Source: Pedobacter sp. BS3 (lineage in GTDB: Bacteria; Bacteroidota; Bacteroidia; Sphingobacteriales; Sphingobacteriaceae). Taken from it: a DNA stretch of 64,000 bases. Of the stretch, positions 36,454 to 45,645 are shown piece by piece. Position 1 is the stretch's first letter. Each line of letters starts with the position of its first letter. The notes under the pieces are model-generated. The model saw nothing but the letters and a program-made list of their open reading frames with translations. It searched no databases and was not told the DNA's origin. Location: positions 372,001 through 436,000 of the forward strand of contig NZ_VTRT01000001.1 of NCBI RefSeq assembly GCF_008274585.1. Direction: 5' to 3'. Position numbers and translations under genes: made by a program.

Positions 36454-37665
36454 TTAATCGTCTGTAGCATCACCATTACCGGTATAAGCGCTTTTACGTA
36501 CTATCGGCATACCGGTTATCCGGAACAACTCATCAAGTTTTAACAAACTGCCGTTGGTAAGATTTGTTAAAAGCACAATTGTTATATCGTTTTTTAAATC
36601 TCGTAAATAAATATGCCTGAAACCATGCCACCAGCCGGTATGGTAAACTACTTTCTGCCCCGGGGCTTCAAAAATACGCCAGCCGTAACCGTAGTTAAAA
36701 TGCCCCCGTACCATTGGATTATGACCCGTGTAGGCCGAATCAAGCGTTTGTTGCTTTAACAGCCGGTGCGTACGTAAAGCATGGTCAAACAAATACAAAT
36801 CGCCCACGGTGCTATATATCCCCTTATCGCCTACCGGTCCATCTAAAAAATTCTGAACAACCGAGTAGCGCCATTGCCCGCGATCATGCCCCACTACGTC
36901 TACCGGTATCTTATCATATACGGCTTTAGAGTACACAGCGGTATGTTTCATCCCGGCGGGCTCAAAAATATTCTCTTTCATGAATTCTGCATACGATTTT
37001 CCTGTAACTTTTTCGATAATCGCCGCCAGTACCATGAAATTAGAGTTATTGTAATGAAAAACCCGGTCTGGCTTGGTATAAGGTGCAGGCTTATATTCGG
37101 CAATGAGATTCATTACATCCATATTGGTAATGCCTTTACGCTCATCGCGATGCTCCTTTTTCCAGATATTATCCACAAAGTACACGTAGTTCATCATCCC
37201 CGAACGGTGGGTTAGCAATAGCTTAATGGTGATACCATCGTATGGAAAATCGGGGAAAAATTCTTTTACATTTTGATCCAGCTTTAGCTTGCCCTGCTCC
37301 ATCAGCATCAGGATGGCGGTGCCCGTCATGGTCTTGGATATGGATGCCAGCTCAAACTGCGAGCTGATTTTCAGGCTGTCGCGATGCAGGTAATCTGCCC
37401 ATCCGATAGCATTTTCGTATAAAATCTTACCTTTTTTGGCTACCAGCACATTTCCGTTAAAACCACGGGTACGATGCAGCTCTTTCATAAAGGCATCTAT
37501 GCGTTTATCGGCATTTTCGGGATGATACACCAGCAGCAGGCTGTCGGCTTTGTCATCGTCAATGGTTCGGGCTACCGGTTTATCTTTTGAAGGATTAGAA
37601 CTACAGGAAAATAGTGTGGTAATTAATGAAGAAACTATGATAAGGTTTCTCAGGAACGGGATCAT
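36454..37665 (-). CDS. class C beta-lactamase-like serine hydrolase, lipoprotein
   Basis: 403 residues. The signal peptide ends in a lipobox (TLFSCSSN, Cys21). The beta-lactamase/penicillin-binding signatures are the catalytic SISK (Ser108-Lys111), a YNN (HYNNSNFMVLAAI) as the second motif, and HTGWWHGF as the KTG-like third motif. Such enzymes act as peptidases or esterases on the cell envelope, and resistance activity should not be assumed. The 304 bases upstream (37666-37969) hold no gene. Confidence 0.9.
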   Translation of the reverse strand: MIPFLRNLIIVSSLITTLFSCSSNPSKDKPVARTIDDDKADSLLLVYHPENADKRIDAFMKELHRTRGFNGNVLVAKKGKILYENAIGWADYLHRDSLKISSQFELASISKTMTGTAILMLMEQGKLKLDQNVKEFFPDFPYDGITIKLLLTHRSGMMNYVYFVDNIWKKEHRDERKGITNMDVMNLIAEYKPAPYTKPDRVFHYNNSNFMVLAAIIEKVTGKSYAEFMKENIFEPAGMKHTAVYSKAVYDKIPVDVVGHDRGQWRYSVVQNFLDGPVGDKGIYSTVGDLYLFDHALRTHRLLKQQTLDSAYTGHNPMVRGHFNYGYGWRIFEAPGQKVVYHTGWWHGFRHIYLRDLKNDITIVLLTNLTNGSLLKLDELFRITGMPIVRKSAYTGNGDATDD

Positions 37666-37969
37666 GTTTTTAACTCAGCGCTTTGATTCTATAGTTGATA
37701 ATGGTTGAAAGTTAAAAATTATTATAGCAATGGTAACAAAGAGTTTTTAACATTTTGTTATTTGGCTGGCTTATTGGGTGTTAAAATTTAATAAGACAGG
37801 CCTGTGCGACCAAAAGTGGTTAAAAACTCAGGTGAGATAGGTGGGAGAAGCGATTTTTGGGGCATTTTGGAAAAAGCACGATGTCATTACCCGGGAACAG
37901 AGCTCTTTCGGTCAGGTGCCGGCAGCTTACTTTATCGAGCTGCCGGAAGATCTGTGAATCCCGGTATCT

Positions 37970-39988
37970 TCAGTCATTCGTGCGACCGTGCCGCAGGTAA
38001 TATCCTGCCAGCTTGATGGCAATAATACCATGATTAAGCAGGTTGGGAATAAACCCGTAATGTTTTGAGAAGATATTAAAGCGTTCCATAAGGCTTTGCC
38101 GGTGCTTCTTCTTGGACATGCCGCCAACCAGGTATTTGGCTACATACATGCGGGTATTCACAATAAGCGATGCTTTTTTTACAGCTTTGAGTATCCAGTC
38201 GATATCGGCGCTTAAGCGGTAATTTTCATCGTAAGGCTCAGTTAATGACCGTTTGATATAAATAGCCTGATGGCTCACGCTCATGCCATAGCGAAAGCTC
38301 TTATACGTAAATTGCTCCGGCGCCTGATGCCGCCGCCGGCCCAAGCTGTTCCGGTTACTGTCCAGCATCTCGGTCTCACCGTAATAGATGTCGGCATTAT
38401 CGGCCGATGCAAATACTTTTTCTACGGTGTCAGGTGCATAAAATTCGTCTCCCGAATTCATAAAAATCACATAATCGCCGGTTGCCAGGGCCAAACCTTT
38501 ATTCATGGCATCATAAATGCCATTATCTTTTTGCGATACCCATTTGGCCAGACGACTGTCGTATTTTTTTATAATATCAACTGTACCATCGGTAGAGCCT
38601 CCATCAATAACAATGTATTGGATATGCGGATAGGTTTGATTAATAACCGAAAGCACGGTTCGCTCAATGTCGGTAACATTGTTATAAACTACGGTGATGA
38701 CTGAAAGAGTGGGATTAACGTTAATTCTATTTGAAATAAGCTCCTGGTAAAGTTCCTGGTGCCTGCCGGCGATCACCTGTTCAGAGAATTTCTTCAATAC
38801 ACTGTTACGGGCATTTTCGGCAATGATCATCCTGTCGGGATGGGTATATAGCCAATAAAGTCCTTCACTTAAATCTGATGCATCGCGATAAGCAGCTAAA
38901 TAACCATTATATAAATGCTCAACCATATCAGGGATACCTCCGGTGGTAAATGCCACTACGGGTGTGGCACAGGCCAAACTTTCCATAACGGTATTAGGAA
39001 GATTGTCTTCAAGCGAAGGTGTAACAAATGCATCGGCAGCGCTATAGCATAACGCCAGTTGGTCTTCGCGGGCAATGGTTCCCAGAAAGCGTGTTTTTAC
39101 GGGAAAATCGGGCACATTCTTTTCATCCCGGTTTCCGAAAACAACTAATTCAACCGCATGGTGATTCACTGCCGGGTTGGCAGCAAAAAGTTCCAGCGCC
39201 TGTAGCAAATACGGGGTTCCTTTATGTAAATCATTCCGTGAGGGCATAAATCCACTCAGAATTACAAAAGTATCCGGACTGATATTCAGTGCTTCTTTAG
39301 CCTTAGATTTTTCTGTTGGCTTAAAAATAGCTGTATCGAGCGTGTTGGGAATTACAAAAACATCGCGTTGGCCTAATAAGCTGCTATTCTTTACAGATTG
39401 CTTCATCCAGTTGCTGGGGGCAATAATGGTAAGCTGAAGCTTTCGGTATGCTTTTTCTTTTTTTAGCCAGATCGCATGCGAAAGATCATTGGGCCCTGAT
39501 TGTTTTAGAATTGGACAAGATCCGCATACTTTTTCATAATGATTGCAGGTGTAGCGTACATGACAGCCGCCGGTAAACGTATTGCTATCATGTAATGTCC
39601 AAACAATGGGCTTATTTAATTCCTGCAATTTTTCAATATCACGCGGACGTAAAAAGCCATGATTTATCCAGTGGATATGAATAATGTCAGCTTGTTTGAG
39701 CAACGGATGTTTTGATAGGTCAATACCCCAAAGCGCTGGTGAAAATGGGATCTTTAACGGCTTACTTAACCTGGATGATACGAACCGCTCTGATAAAATG
39801 CGAAGTGCGGCAATATATTTTTTCGGGCGGGTATCAGCAAATGTATGGATCTCCGGATCGCTCCCAAACTTATAGCTTACCCAAACCTCAGATTGAATGC
39901 CTTGCTGCTTAAGTGCCTTATTTAATCGCAAACACGCTTTTCCGGCACCGCCGTTCCCATCGTATGTATTAATATGTATTATTTTCAC
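37970..39988 (-). CDS. fused glycosyltransferase (GT4 plus GT2)
   Basis: 672 residues if read from GTG at 39988 (KIIHINTYDGNGGAGKACLR), which fits the GT4 N-terminus. An ATG at 40048 would overlap the divergent gene. Residues about 1-390 are a GT4/GT-B domain (nucleotide-sugar region with PSLEDNLPNTVMESLACATP). Residues about 415-660 are a GT2/GT-A domain (SVITVVYNNVTDIERTVLSV, then GGSTDGTVDIIK). Two transferases on one chain suggest sequential addition of two sugars to a cell-surface glycan in the cytoplasm. Confidence 0.85.
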   Translation of the reverse strand: MKIIHINTYDGNGGAGKACLRLNKALKQQGIQSEVWVSYKFGSDPEIHTFADTRPKKYIAALRILSERFVSSRLSKPLKIPFSPALWGIDLSKHPLLKQADIIHIHWINHGFLRPRDIEKLQELNKPIVWTLHDSNTFTGGCHVRYTCNHYEKVCGSCPILKQSGPNDLSHAIWLKKEKAYRKLQLTIIAPSNWMKQSVKNSSLLGQRDVFVIPNTLDTAIFKPTEKSKAKEALNISPDTFVILSGFMPSRNDLHKGTPYLLQALELFAANPAVNHHAVELVVFGNRDEKNVPDFPVKTRFLGTIAREDQLALCYSAADAFVTPSLEDNLPNTVMESLACATPVVAFTTGGIPDMVEHLYNGYLAAYRDASDLSEGLYWLYTHPDRMIIAENARNSVLKKFSEQVIAGRHQELYQELISNRINVNPTLSVITVVYNNVTDIERTVLSVINQTYPHIQYIVIDGGSTDGTVDIIKKYDSRLAKWVSQKDNGIYDAMNKGLALATGDYVIFMNSGDEFYAPDTVEKVFASADNADIYYGETEMLDSNRNSLGRRRHQAPEQFTYKSFRYGMSVSHQAIYIKRSLTEPYDENYRLSADIDWILKAVKKASLIVNTRMYVAKYLVGGMSKKKHRQSLMERFNIFSKHYGFIPNLLNHGIIAIKLAGYYLRHGRTND

Positions 39989-40041
39989 CGTTCTCAAAAA
40001 TACAAGCCTTGTTTGATTTCTTTTTATTTTCTTTGTGTTAC

Positions 40042-40788
40042 ATGTCAAATCTATTAACAGACCGCCAATTCTGGACTAAATATTGGGAGTCGAAAACAGA
40101 CCTTGTTTATAAAGTTCCCTTCAATTATCCGTTCCATGAACAGCTTACTTCTATTGTTAAACATAATGCTATTCAAACGGCAATTGAACTGGGCGGTTTT
40201 CCTGGTTACTATGCGATCTTTCTTAAAAAATACCTGCAGGTAAATGCTTCTTTATTAGATTATTTTGTTCATCATGGTATTCTGAATAAACTTTTGGAAC
40301 AAAATGGATTGCATCGTGAAGACATTCAGGTAATAGAAGCAGATCTATTTACATATAAATCCCATTCACAATACGATCTGGTGCTCTCCTGTGGTTTAAT
40401 TGAGCATTTTACCGATACTAAAGACATCATTTCCAGACATCTTTCTTTTTTAAAACCGGGCGGTACGCTCTTTATAACGCTGCCTAATTTTAGGGGTGTG
40501 AATGGCTGGGTGCAAAAAACTTTTGACCCTGAAAATTATGCCAAACATAATATTGATTGTATGGATATCAATTTGCTGAAGCGTACGGCTGCAGAGCTTG
40601 GCCTGCATCATGTTAACGTCAGGTACTATGGCGGTTACAGCATCTGGCTTGAGAATAAGGAAAAGAAATCTGCGCTTACCCGCTTATTTATAAAATCACT
40701 TTGGTTTGCCGGTAAAATCCCTGCCAAACTGTTAGGATTTGAATCCAGGCTGTTATCACCTTATATTGTGCTGGAAGCTAAATACTAA
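40042..40788 (+). CDS. class I SAM-dependent methyltransferase
   Basis: 248 residues from ATG at 40042 (MSNLLTDRQFWTKYW). The SAM-binding motif is AIELGGFPGYYAIF, followed by YDLVLSCGLIEHFTD and PGGTLFITLPNFRGVNG. It likely methylates a sugar or glycan terminus, judged from the surrounding genes. It is divergent from the fused glycosyltransferase by 53 bases, and its 3' end overlaps the convergent transferase by 11 bases. Confidence 0.85.
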   Translation: MSNLLTDRQFWTKYWESKTDLVYKVPFNYPFHEQLTSIVKHNAIQTAIELGGFPGYYAIFLKKYLQVNASLLDYFVHHGILNKLLEQNGLHREDIQVIEADLFTYKSHSQYDLVLSCGLIEHFTDTKDIISRHLSFLKPGGTLFITLPNFRGVNGWVQKTFDPENYAKHNIDCMDINLLKRTAAELGLHHVNVRYYGGYSIWLENKEKKSALTRLFIKSLWFAGKIPAKLLGFESRLLSPYIVLEAKY

Positions 40789-41683
40789 GTTTCCGTTTCA
40801 GATAACGTACCAACCGTTGACCGAATGTACCTTTACGTTTGGCCAGGAAATTTTTAATGATTAAGTAAGCCTTAGGATCTTCACATACTGTTTCAGGAAA
40901 TATATTCACCGGTTTCCGGCTAACATTTACATCATACATATTTTCTATATTAGAATGTATTCCGCTGCCATCATGCCCGATGTTATGCGTTAGTGATTGC
41001 GCCGGATTTAGCGTTAATCCTCCCCGCAAAAATATAGAAGCATACCAGCGTATGGCCCACGAATTATTTTTCCCTTTTTTAAATTCCTGCATCTGTTTCC
41101 AGAAGTTCATTTTGCCTTCAATGGAAAACTGTCTTATTTTTTCCCGGTTAAACCGTGCCATCAGCTTATCAATATCCGGTTCGAAGTGATTCCATGCACG
41201 TTGCCAGGTTGCCCATCCCCAACTGGTAGCAGCCCGGTAAAAAAAAGTCTCAGGCAGCTCTTTTGCTTCTTTTAGCGGGTACATGTAAGCACCAATATGC
41301 ATCACTTTTTCTTCATGCTGATACCGGGTCAATGCGTCATTAAAATATTGCAGGGTATAGGGCGATGATATCAAATCGTCTTCAAAAACAATAACTTTAC
41401 CATATTGATTGACCAAACGGCTAACACCGTTGATAATAGCATTAGCCAGCCCCTTGTTTTCTTTAGCTTCTATAATTTCTACCGAACGGAATCCTTCAGC
41501 TTGAGCAATAAGCTGGCGTACTTCTCCTACTTTCTCTTCATCATTTACAGTTTTAGGCCCATCTGAAAAAATAAATAACCGCGATTCATCCGCAAGCCGG
41601 TTTTGTTTCAGGTAATTCAATGTCCGGCGGGTATGGTCGGGACGATTGTAGACGAATAAAGCAATGGGAGCGAGGTTTTGCAT
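40778..41683 (-). CDS. GT2-like glycosyltransferase
   Basis: 301 residues starting MQNLAPIALFVYNRPDHTRRTLNYLKQN, with the metal-binding VIVFEDDLISSPYTLQYFN and a later RAATSWGWATWQRAWNHF. This is a recognisable GT-A family of Bacteroidota surface-glycan clusters. The acceptor is unknown. Confidence 0.85.
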   Translation of the reverse strand: MQNLAPIALFVYNRPDHTRRTLNYLKQNRLADESRLFIFSDGPKTVNDEEKVGEVRQLIAQAEGFRSVEIIEAKENKGLANAIINGVSRLVNQYGKVIVFEDDLISSPYTLQYFNDALTRYQHEEKVMHIGAYMYPLKEAKELPETFFYRAATSWGWATWQRAWNHFEPDIDKLMARFNREKIRQFSIEGKMNFWKQMQEFKKGKNNSWAIRWYASIFLRGGLTLNPAQSLTHNIGHDGSGIHSNIENMYDVNVSRKPVNIFPETVCEDPKAYLIIKNFLAKRKGTFGQRLVRYLKRKLSI

Positions 41684-41736
41684 GGTATGAAGGCTCAGGT
41701 AAACACAGCGTTAATATTCATATACATACATATCGC

Positions 41737-42381
41737 CTAAATGTTCAGACAATTATGCTCACGATAAAAAACAGAAGTAGCTTTGCGATAAAAAAAGCCA
41801 GGTGAAATACCGCTGAATGAAATATGCTTAAATCCATTCTGTTGCAAATAGGCAATGGCTTCTGAATAATATTCCCGCTCAGAATCATCCAGAATAATTA
41901 CACCACTATCGGTTAACGCCTCCACAGCATGTTTACAACAATTCACCCGGTCACGGCCATCAACAATAATGATATCAAACTTTTCATCCAGGTTAAGCGG
42001 CATTTTCGCATAGTCGCCATCTTTTTCAAGATTGCAAAAAATCATTCTGGCATTTTCGGGCGAACTGCTTGTAATTTTATCGTGCCAATTTTTATCATGC
42101 TCTACCGAAACTACGCCAGCTACGCGGCTTGCATAAAAAAAGGTTGAATTTCCGGAACCAAATTCAAAAACCCGCATATCTTTCGTCAAGCGAGGCTCTA
42201 TAAAATCGATAAATGAGTAAGTTACCCAGGGAATAGGTCTGTTATTACTATCCACGGGGCTTTTTGTAGTAAAGGCGTTAAACCAGCCAATTTCCGCCAA
42301 ATAACCTTTTATACCAAAAGATAGCAAAGCCCGGAGTTTACGTATATTCAGCAGGCTTGAAACGGGATAATATTTTTTCAC
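41737..42381 (-). CDS. SAM-dependent methyltransferase-like protein
   Basis: 214 residues with a Rossmann SAM motif VFEFGSGNSTFFYASRV and SVEHDKNWHDKI, then FDIIIVDGRDRVNC and GVIILDDSEREYY. It may be an O-methyltransferase acting on glycan building blocks. It starts two bases after the flippase stop, so the two are co-transcribed. Confidence 0.8.
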   Translation of the reverse strand: MKKYYPVSSLLNIRKLRALLSFGIKGYLAEIGWFNAFTTKSPVDSNNRPIPWVTYSFIDFIEPRLTKDMRVFEFGSGNSTFFYASRVAGVVSVEHDKNWHDKITSSSPENARMIFCNLEKDGDYAKMPLNLDEKFDIIIVDGRDRVNCCKHAVEALTDSGVIILDDSEREYYSEAIAYLQQNGFKHISFSGISPGFFYRKATSVFYREHNCLNI

Positions 42382-42383
42382 TT

Positions 42384-43706
42384 TTATTGTTTATGATATA
42401 GCTTTCTAAAAATCGAAATTAAAAATAAAGATTCAAGCATAAGCAAGCCCTGCTTACGCGTAGAAGATAGCGTTAAGATAAAAAAGGTTGCCACGGCATA
42501 AGCAACAAGCGTTGCCGCTGATGCGCCAACTCCTCCGTATAATGGTATGAGCCACAAATTAAGTAATACATTAATAGCTGCCCCGACAGTTGTGCGAACA
42601 AATGCTATGGTAGTATATCCCTCTACCAGTAAATATTGCGTACTGGCGCTGCCTAAGAACACAAATATACCCGACCAAATGTGTATGGATAACATCAAGC
42701 CGGCACCTTCGTACCTGTTTCCGTATAGCAGGTGAATAATGTCGTTGGCAAATAGGCTGATAATGATAGCTGTTGGTAGGCTGATACCTACCAATAGGTC
42801 GTACAGGTTTTGCAAGCGCTTGTTATAACGGTTTAAATCAGTTTTGCGGGCATTGATAATTGCAGGGAAAACAGAAGTAACAATAGCTACCGGGATAAAA
42901 TACCAGGATTCGCTGATTTTTGCCGCGGCACTGTAAATCCCGACTTCGCGACTTCCGGCGGTTTTAAGCATAACCTGGTCTATCTTCATGTAAATGGAAA
43001 CCATTACGGCAGACAGTATGAGCGGAAACGATTGCCTGATAAGCGACCGGGCCCTTTCGCGGTTAAACGTCCAAGTAGTTAGCTGTAAACCCCGATGCTG
43101 ATAAACAATGCATAAGCCGGCAGCCAAAATGAATCCGTCAAATACCAGCGCTAAGGCAAAATAGACCAAAGGCATGTTGAAGATAACCAACACGACTTTT
43201 ACCATAGCAGAAAGCACCACGCACACATTTTGTACGTGTACCACATACTTAGATTGTACCTGCGATTGAAAATAGGAATCAATTACATTAAACGATTTGA
43301 AAAATGAAGCAAAGGCAAGCAAGGCCACAATGATGGTCAGAGGTCTTCCCGGAGTTGTCGAATAATGGTGATATATCACATAAATAAGCACCGAAACAGG
43401 AACAAGCAGCAGGTTTACACCAACCCGCATCCAGAATGAAGTTCCCAGAATCTCATCCCGTTTTTCCGGCTCATTGATAATTTCGCGAATAATAAAGCTG
43501 TCCAGCCCCAGGGTTCCAACGGCAGCGATGATAGCCGTCATGGCATCGGCAAAGTTTAAATCGCCAAATAAAACCGGCCCCAGGTAGCGGGCTACTACGA
43601 AGCCTACCAGCATGCTGAGTATTTTACCAAACATCAGCCAGCCAGTATTTTTCAGGTATTTTTCAAATGCCTGCGGGTCGAAACCTTTTAATGCCGGTAA
43701 TTTCAT
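42384..43706 (-). CDS. oligosaccharide flippase (Wzx-type, MATE/MOP superfamily)
   Basis: 440 residues with about 12-14 hydrophobic segments. The N-terminal NTGWLMFGKILSMLVGFVVARYLGPVLFG is the classic polysaccharide-export motif. It probably flips lipid-linked glycans across the inner membrane and works with the transferases that surround it. Confidence 0.9.
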   Translation of the reverse strand: MKLPALKGFDPQAFEKYLKNTGWLMFGKILSMLVGFVVARYLGPVLFGDLNFADAMTAIIAAVGTLGLDSFIIREIINEPEKRDEILGTSFWMRVGVNLLLVPVSVLIYVIYHHYSTTPGRPLTIIVALLAFASFFKSFNVIDSYFQSQVQSKYVVHVQNVCVVLSAMVKVVLVIFNMPLVYFALALVFDGFILAAGLCIVYQHRGLQLTTWTFNRERARSLIRQSFPLILSAVMVSIYMKIDQVMLKTAGSREVGIYSAAAKISESWYFIPVAIVTSVFPAIINARKTDLNRYNKRLQNLYDLLVGISLPTAIIISLFANDIIHLLYGNRYEGAGLMLSIHIWSGIFVFLGSASTQYLLVEGYTTIAFVRTTVGAAINVLLNLWLIPLYGGVGASAATLVAYAVATFFILTLSSTRKQGLLMLESLFLISIFRKLYHKQ

Positions 43707-43760
43707 GAATGGGCAAAGGTAACAAAAGGTTGCCGGTACTCAATCCTCAAAGGCGAGGAC

Positions 43761-44243
43761 TTATCCTGCCGTTTCCTTTTCTCTCCGGATAGCCTGCTCC
43801 AGTTCGCCGGGATGCTCAGTACCCAGGATATAAATCAACCCGTCACGGTCAGTTAACCAGATAGCTTCCTTACCACCGGCATAAAACCGTATCTTCCCTT
43901 TCTGATGCAGGTTATAAACCGGGTTATTGATAAAATATGAGCTGTAAGGCTTCCGCTCAATTTTCACAATGCTGTTCAGGTCAATTTTCACCCGTTTAGT
44001 CGTCCACAAGCCATCCAGCGTAACGCTGTTGTTTTTCACGGTAGTTTTAAAATGCAGTAAAAACATCATGATAACCGATACAATCAGGATACCGCAGCCC
44101 ACAACCAGAAATAAATTGGCATTCTTATCCCGCTGTTCGCTGATAAAATAAGCGCCAAAGCAAAATAGCACCATGACCAGCCGGATGCTGATACGCGGAT
44201 AATCCCGTCCGAGGTACTGTTTTTCTATAAATTCTGTTACCAT
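43761..44243 (-). CDS. small membrane protein with PH-like domain, 160 aa
   Basis: Two hydrophobic segments (about 22-38 and 45-65) are followed by a beta-rich soluble part (VTLDGLWTTKRVKIDLNSIV, GKIRFYAGGKEAIWLTD), a layout of small bacterial PH-like membrane proteins. It starts before the tilS stop (7-base overlap), so it is in the same transcript. The role is unknown. Confidence 0.75.
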   Translation of the reverse strand: MVTEFIEKQYLGRDYPRISIRLVMVLFCFGAYFISEQRDKNANLFLVVGCGILIVSVIMMFLLHFKTTVKNNSVTLDGLWTTKRVKIDLNSIVKIERKPYSSYFINNPVYNLHQKGKIRFYAGGKEAIWLTDRDGLIYILGTEHPGELEQAIRREKETAG

Positions 44244-45592
44244 GCTGATGTCTGTTTCTGCACTTCGAAGATAGTAACTTTTTTAGTGTGCGGCATAACT
44301 TTATACCTGTCGTCAGCTTTGAGGCCCGGAATACCGATAATATCGCTATTGCCATTTACCAGTACGGGGTATAATAATTTTTCCGTCAACGGGATTTTGG
44401 CGCCGGTAAACACATCACTTAACTTTTTCATTCCGCTTTTCATCCCGAAAGGACGCAGCCTATCGCCTTGTAGCCATGAGCGTACCGTTAACGGATATTG
44501 TAATAACCCGGCATCCACATACAATCTGTCAGGCGAAGGAATTATCGTAACCTCTTCCGCATCTTTGGCATCCATTGTAATTTGCAGATTATGCCAGTGC
44601 ACATGCGTATCATTTTCAATGATGTTTACACTTTCCGGTAGCGCTTCTGCTCTTTTTTGTAGCAGCAACTTTCCCCTGTCAAGCAGGATAAAATGTGTTG
44701 GCGATTCAAATATTTTACCCGCTTGTCCCGGTAAGCTGCGGATTAAATCATTGATTACCGCTTCGCTAAATCCAAACGGTTTAAATAATTCAAACAGTGT
44801 AAAATGCAGTGGTTTTAATACGTTTAGTTCGCTTATCGCGATGCGAAAACTATCTTCACCGGTTTCAATGAATAATTGGCTGCGAAGTTTTTCTATCTCA
44901 GCCGATATAAATGCTTCGGCATCTGTTAGCCTGCGGACATTCTCTTCGAATGTTTGCTCCAATTGTGGATTAAGTTGCTTTAATACCGGGACAACCAGGT
45001 GCCGGATTTTGTTACGTGCATACTTAACCGATGCATTCGAGCTATCTTCGCGGTAGCTTATTTTTTCCGACTCAATAATCGCATCAATTTCATCACGGCC
45101 AATAAATAACAAAGGCCGGATTTTTATATCCCGCTTCGGGAAAATACCATGCAAACCCGCGATGCCTGTTCCACGGGTAAGATTTAGCAGTACGGTTTCA
45201 ATCACATCATTCTGGTGATGAGCCAGCGCCAGGTAACTATACCCATTTTCTTTACGGACACTTTCCAGCCAATTGTAACGCAACTCACGGGCAGCCATTT
45301 GTATAGAAATACGGTTGATTTTGGCGTACGTTTCGGTATTAAAGGCGGTACTGTAAAACGGAACGTCGAAGGTATCCGCCAAAGCGGCAACAAACTTTTC
45401 ATCATCATCTGCATCTTTACCCCGCAGTTTGAAATTACAGTGTGCAATACCAAACTTATAACTCGCTGCGTTAAAGAGATATGCCATCAACACAGAATCT
45501 TTACCTCCGCTTACAGCCAGCAAAATCCTGTCATTATCAAGAAATAAATGGTGCTGGTTTATAAATTGTTTAAAGGCTTGCAGCGGTAACAT
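44237..45592 (-). CDS. tilS: tRNA(Ile)-lysidine synthase
   Basis: 451 residues from Met at 45592. The frame opens at ATG 45628, 12 codons earlier, and that start cannot be excluded. The PP-loop SGGKDS (about residue 30), the LALAHHQNDVIETVL segment and the C-terminal TilS domain (LTVRSWLQGDRLRPFGM, then KLSDVFTGAKIP) are clear. It converts the wobble C of the CAU anticodon in tRNA-Ile to lysidine using ATP and lysine. It is an essential function, divergent from the OstA-like gene. Confidence 0.93.
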   Translation of the reverse strand: MLPLQAFKQFINQHHLFLDNDRILLAVSGGKDSVLMAYLFNAASYKFGIAHCNFKLRGKDADDDEKFVAALADTFDVPFYSTAFNTETYAKINRISIQMAARELRYNWLESVRKENGYSYLALAHHQNDVIETVLLNLTRGTGIAGLHGIFPKRDIKIRPLLFIGRDEIDAIIESEKISYREDSSNASVKYARNKIRHLVVPVLKQLNPQLEQTFEENVRRLTDAEAFISAEIEKLRSQLFIETGEDSFRIAISELNVLKPLHFTLFELFKPFGFSEAVINDLIRSLPGQAGKIFESPTHFILLDRGKLLLQKRAEALPESVNIIENDTHVHWHNLQITMDAKDAEEVTIIPSPDRLYVDAGLLQYPLTVRSWLQGDRLRPFGMKSGMKKLSDVFTGAKIPLTEKLLYPVLVNGNSDIIGIPGLKADDRYKVMPHTKKVTIFEVQKQTSAW

Positions 45593-45645
45593 CTGCCCAA
45601 AATTATTTAATTTAATATCCTTAGCCAAAAAACTACTTTTGCAAG

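Noticed and set aside
37804-38016. Plus-strand ORF of 70 aa
   Set aside because: Low-complexity composition, overlaps the fused glycosyltransferase end and has no recognisable family.
45593-45628. Longer N-terminus of TilS
   Set aside because: Possible, but the extra 12 residues are not typical of the family. Kept as an alternative start only.
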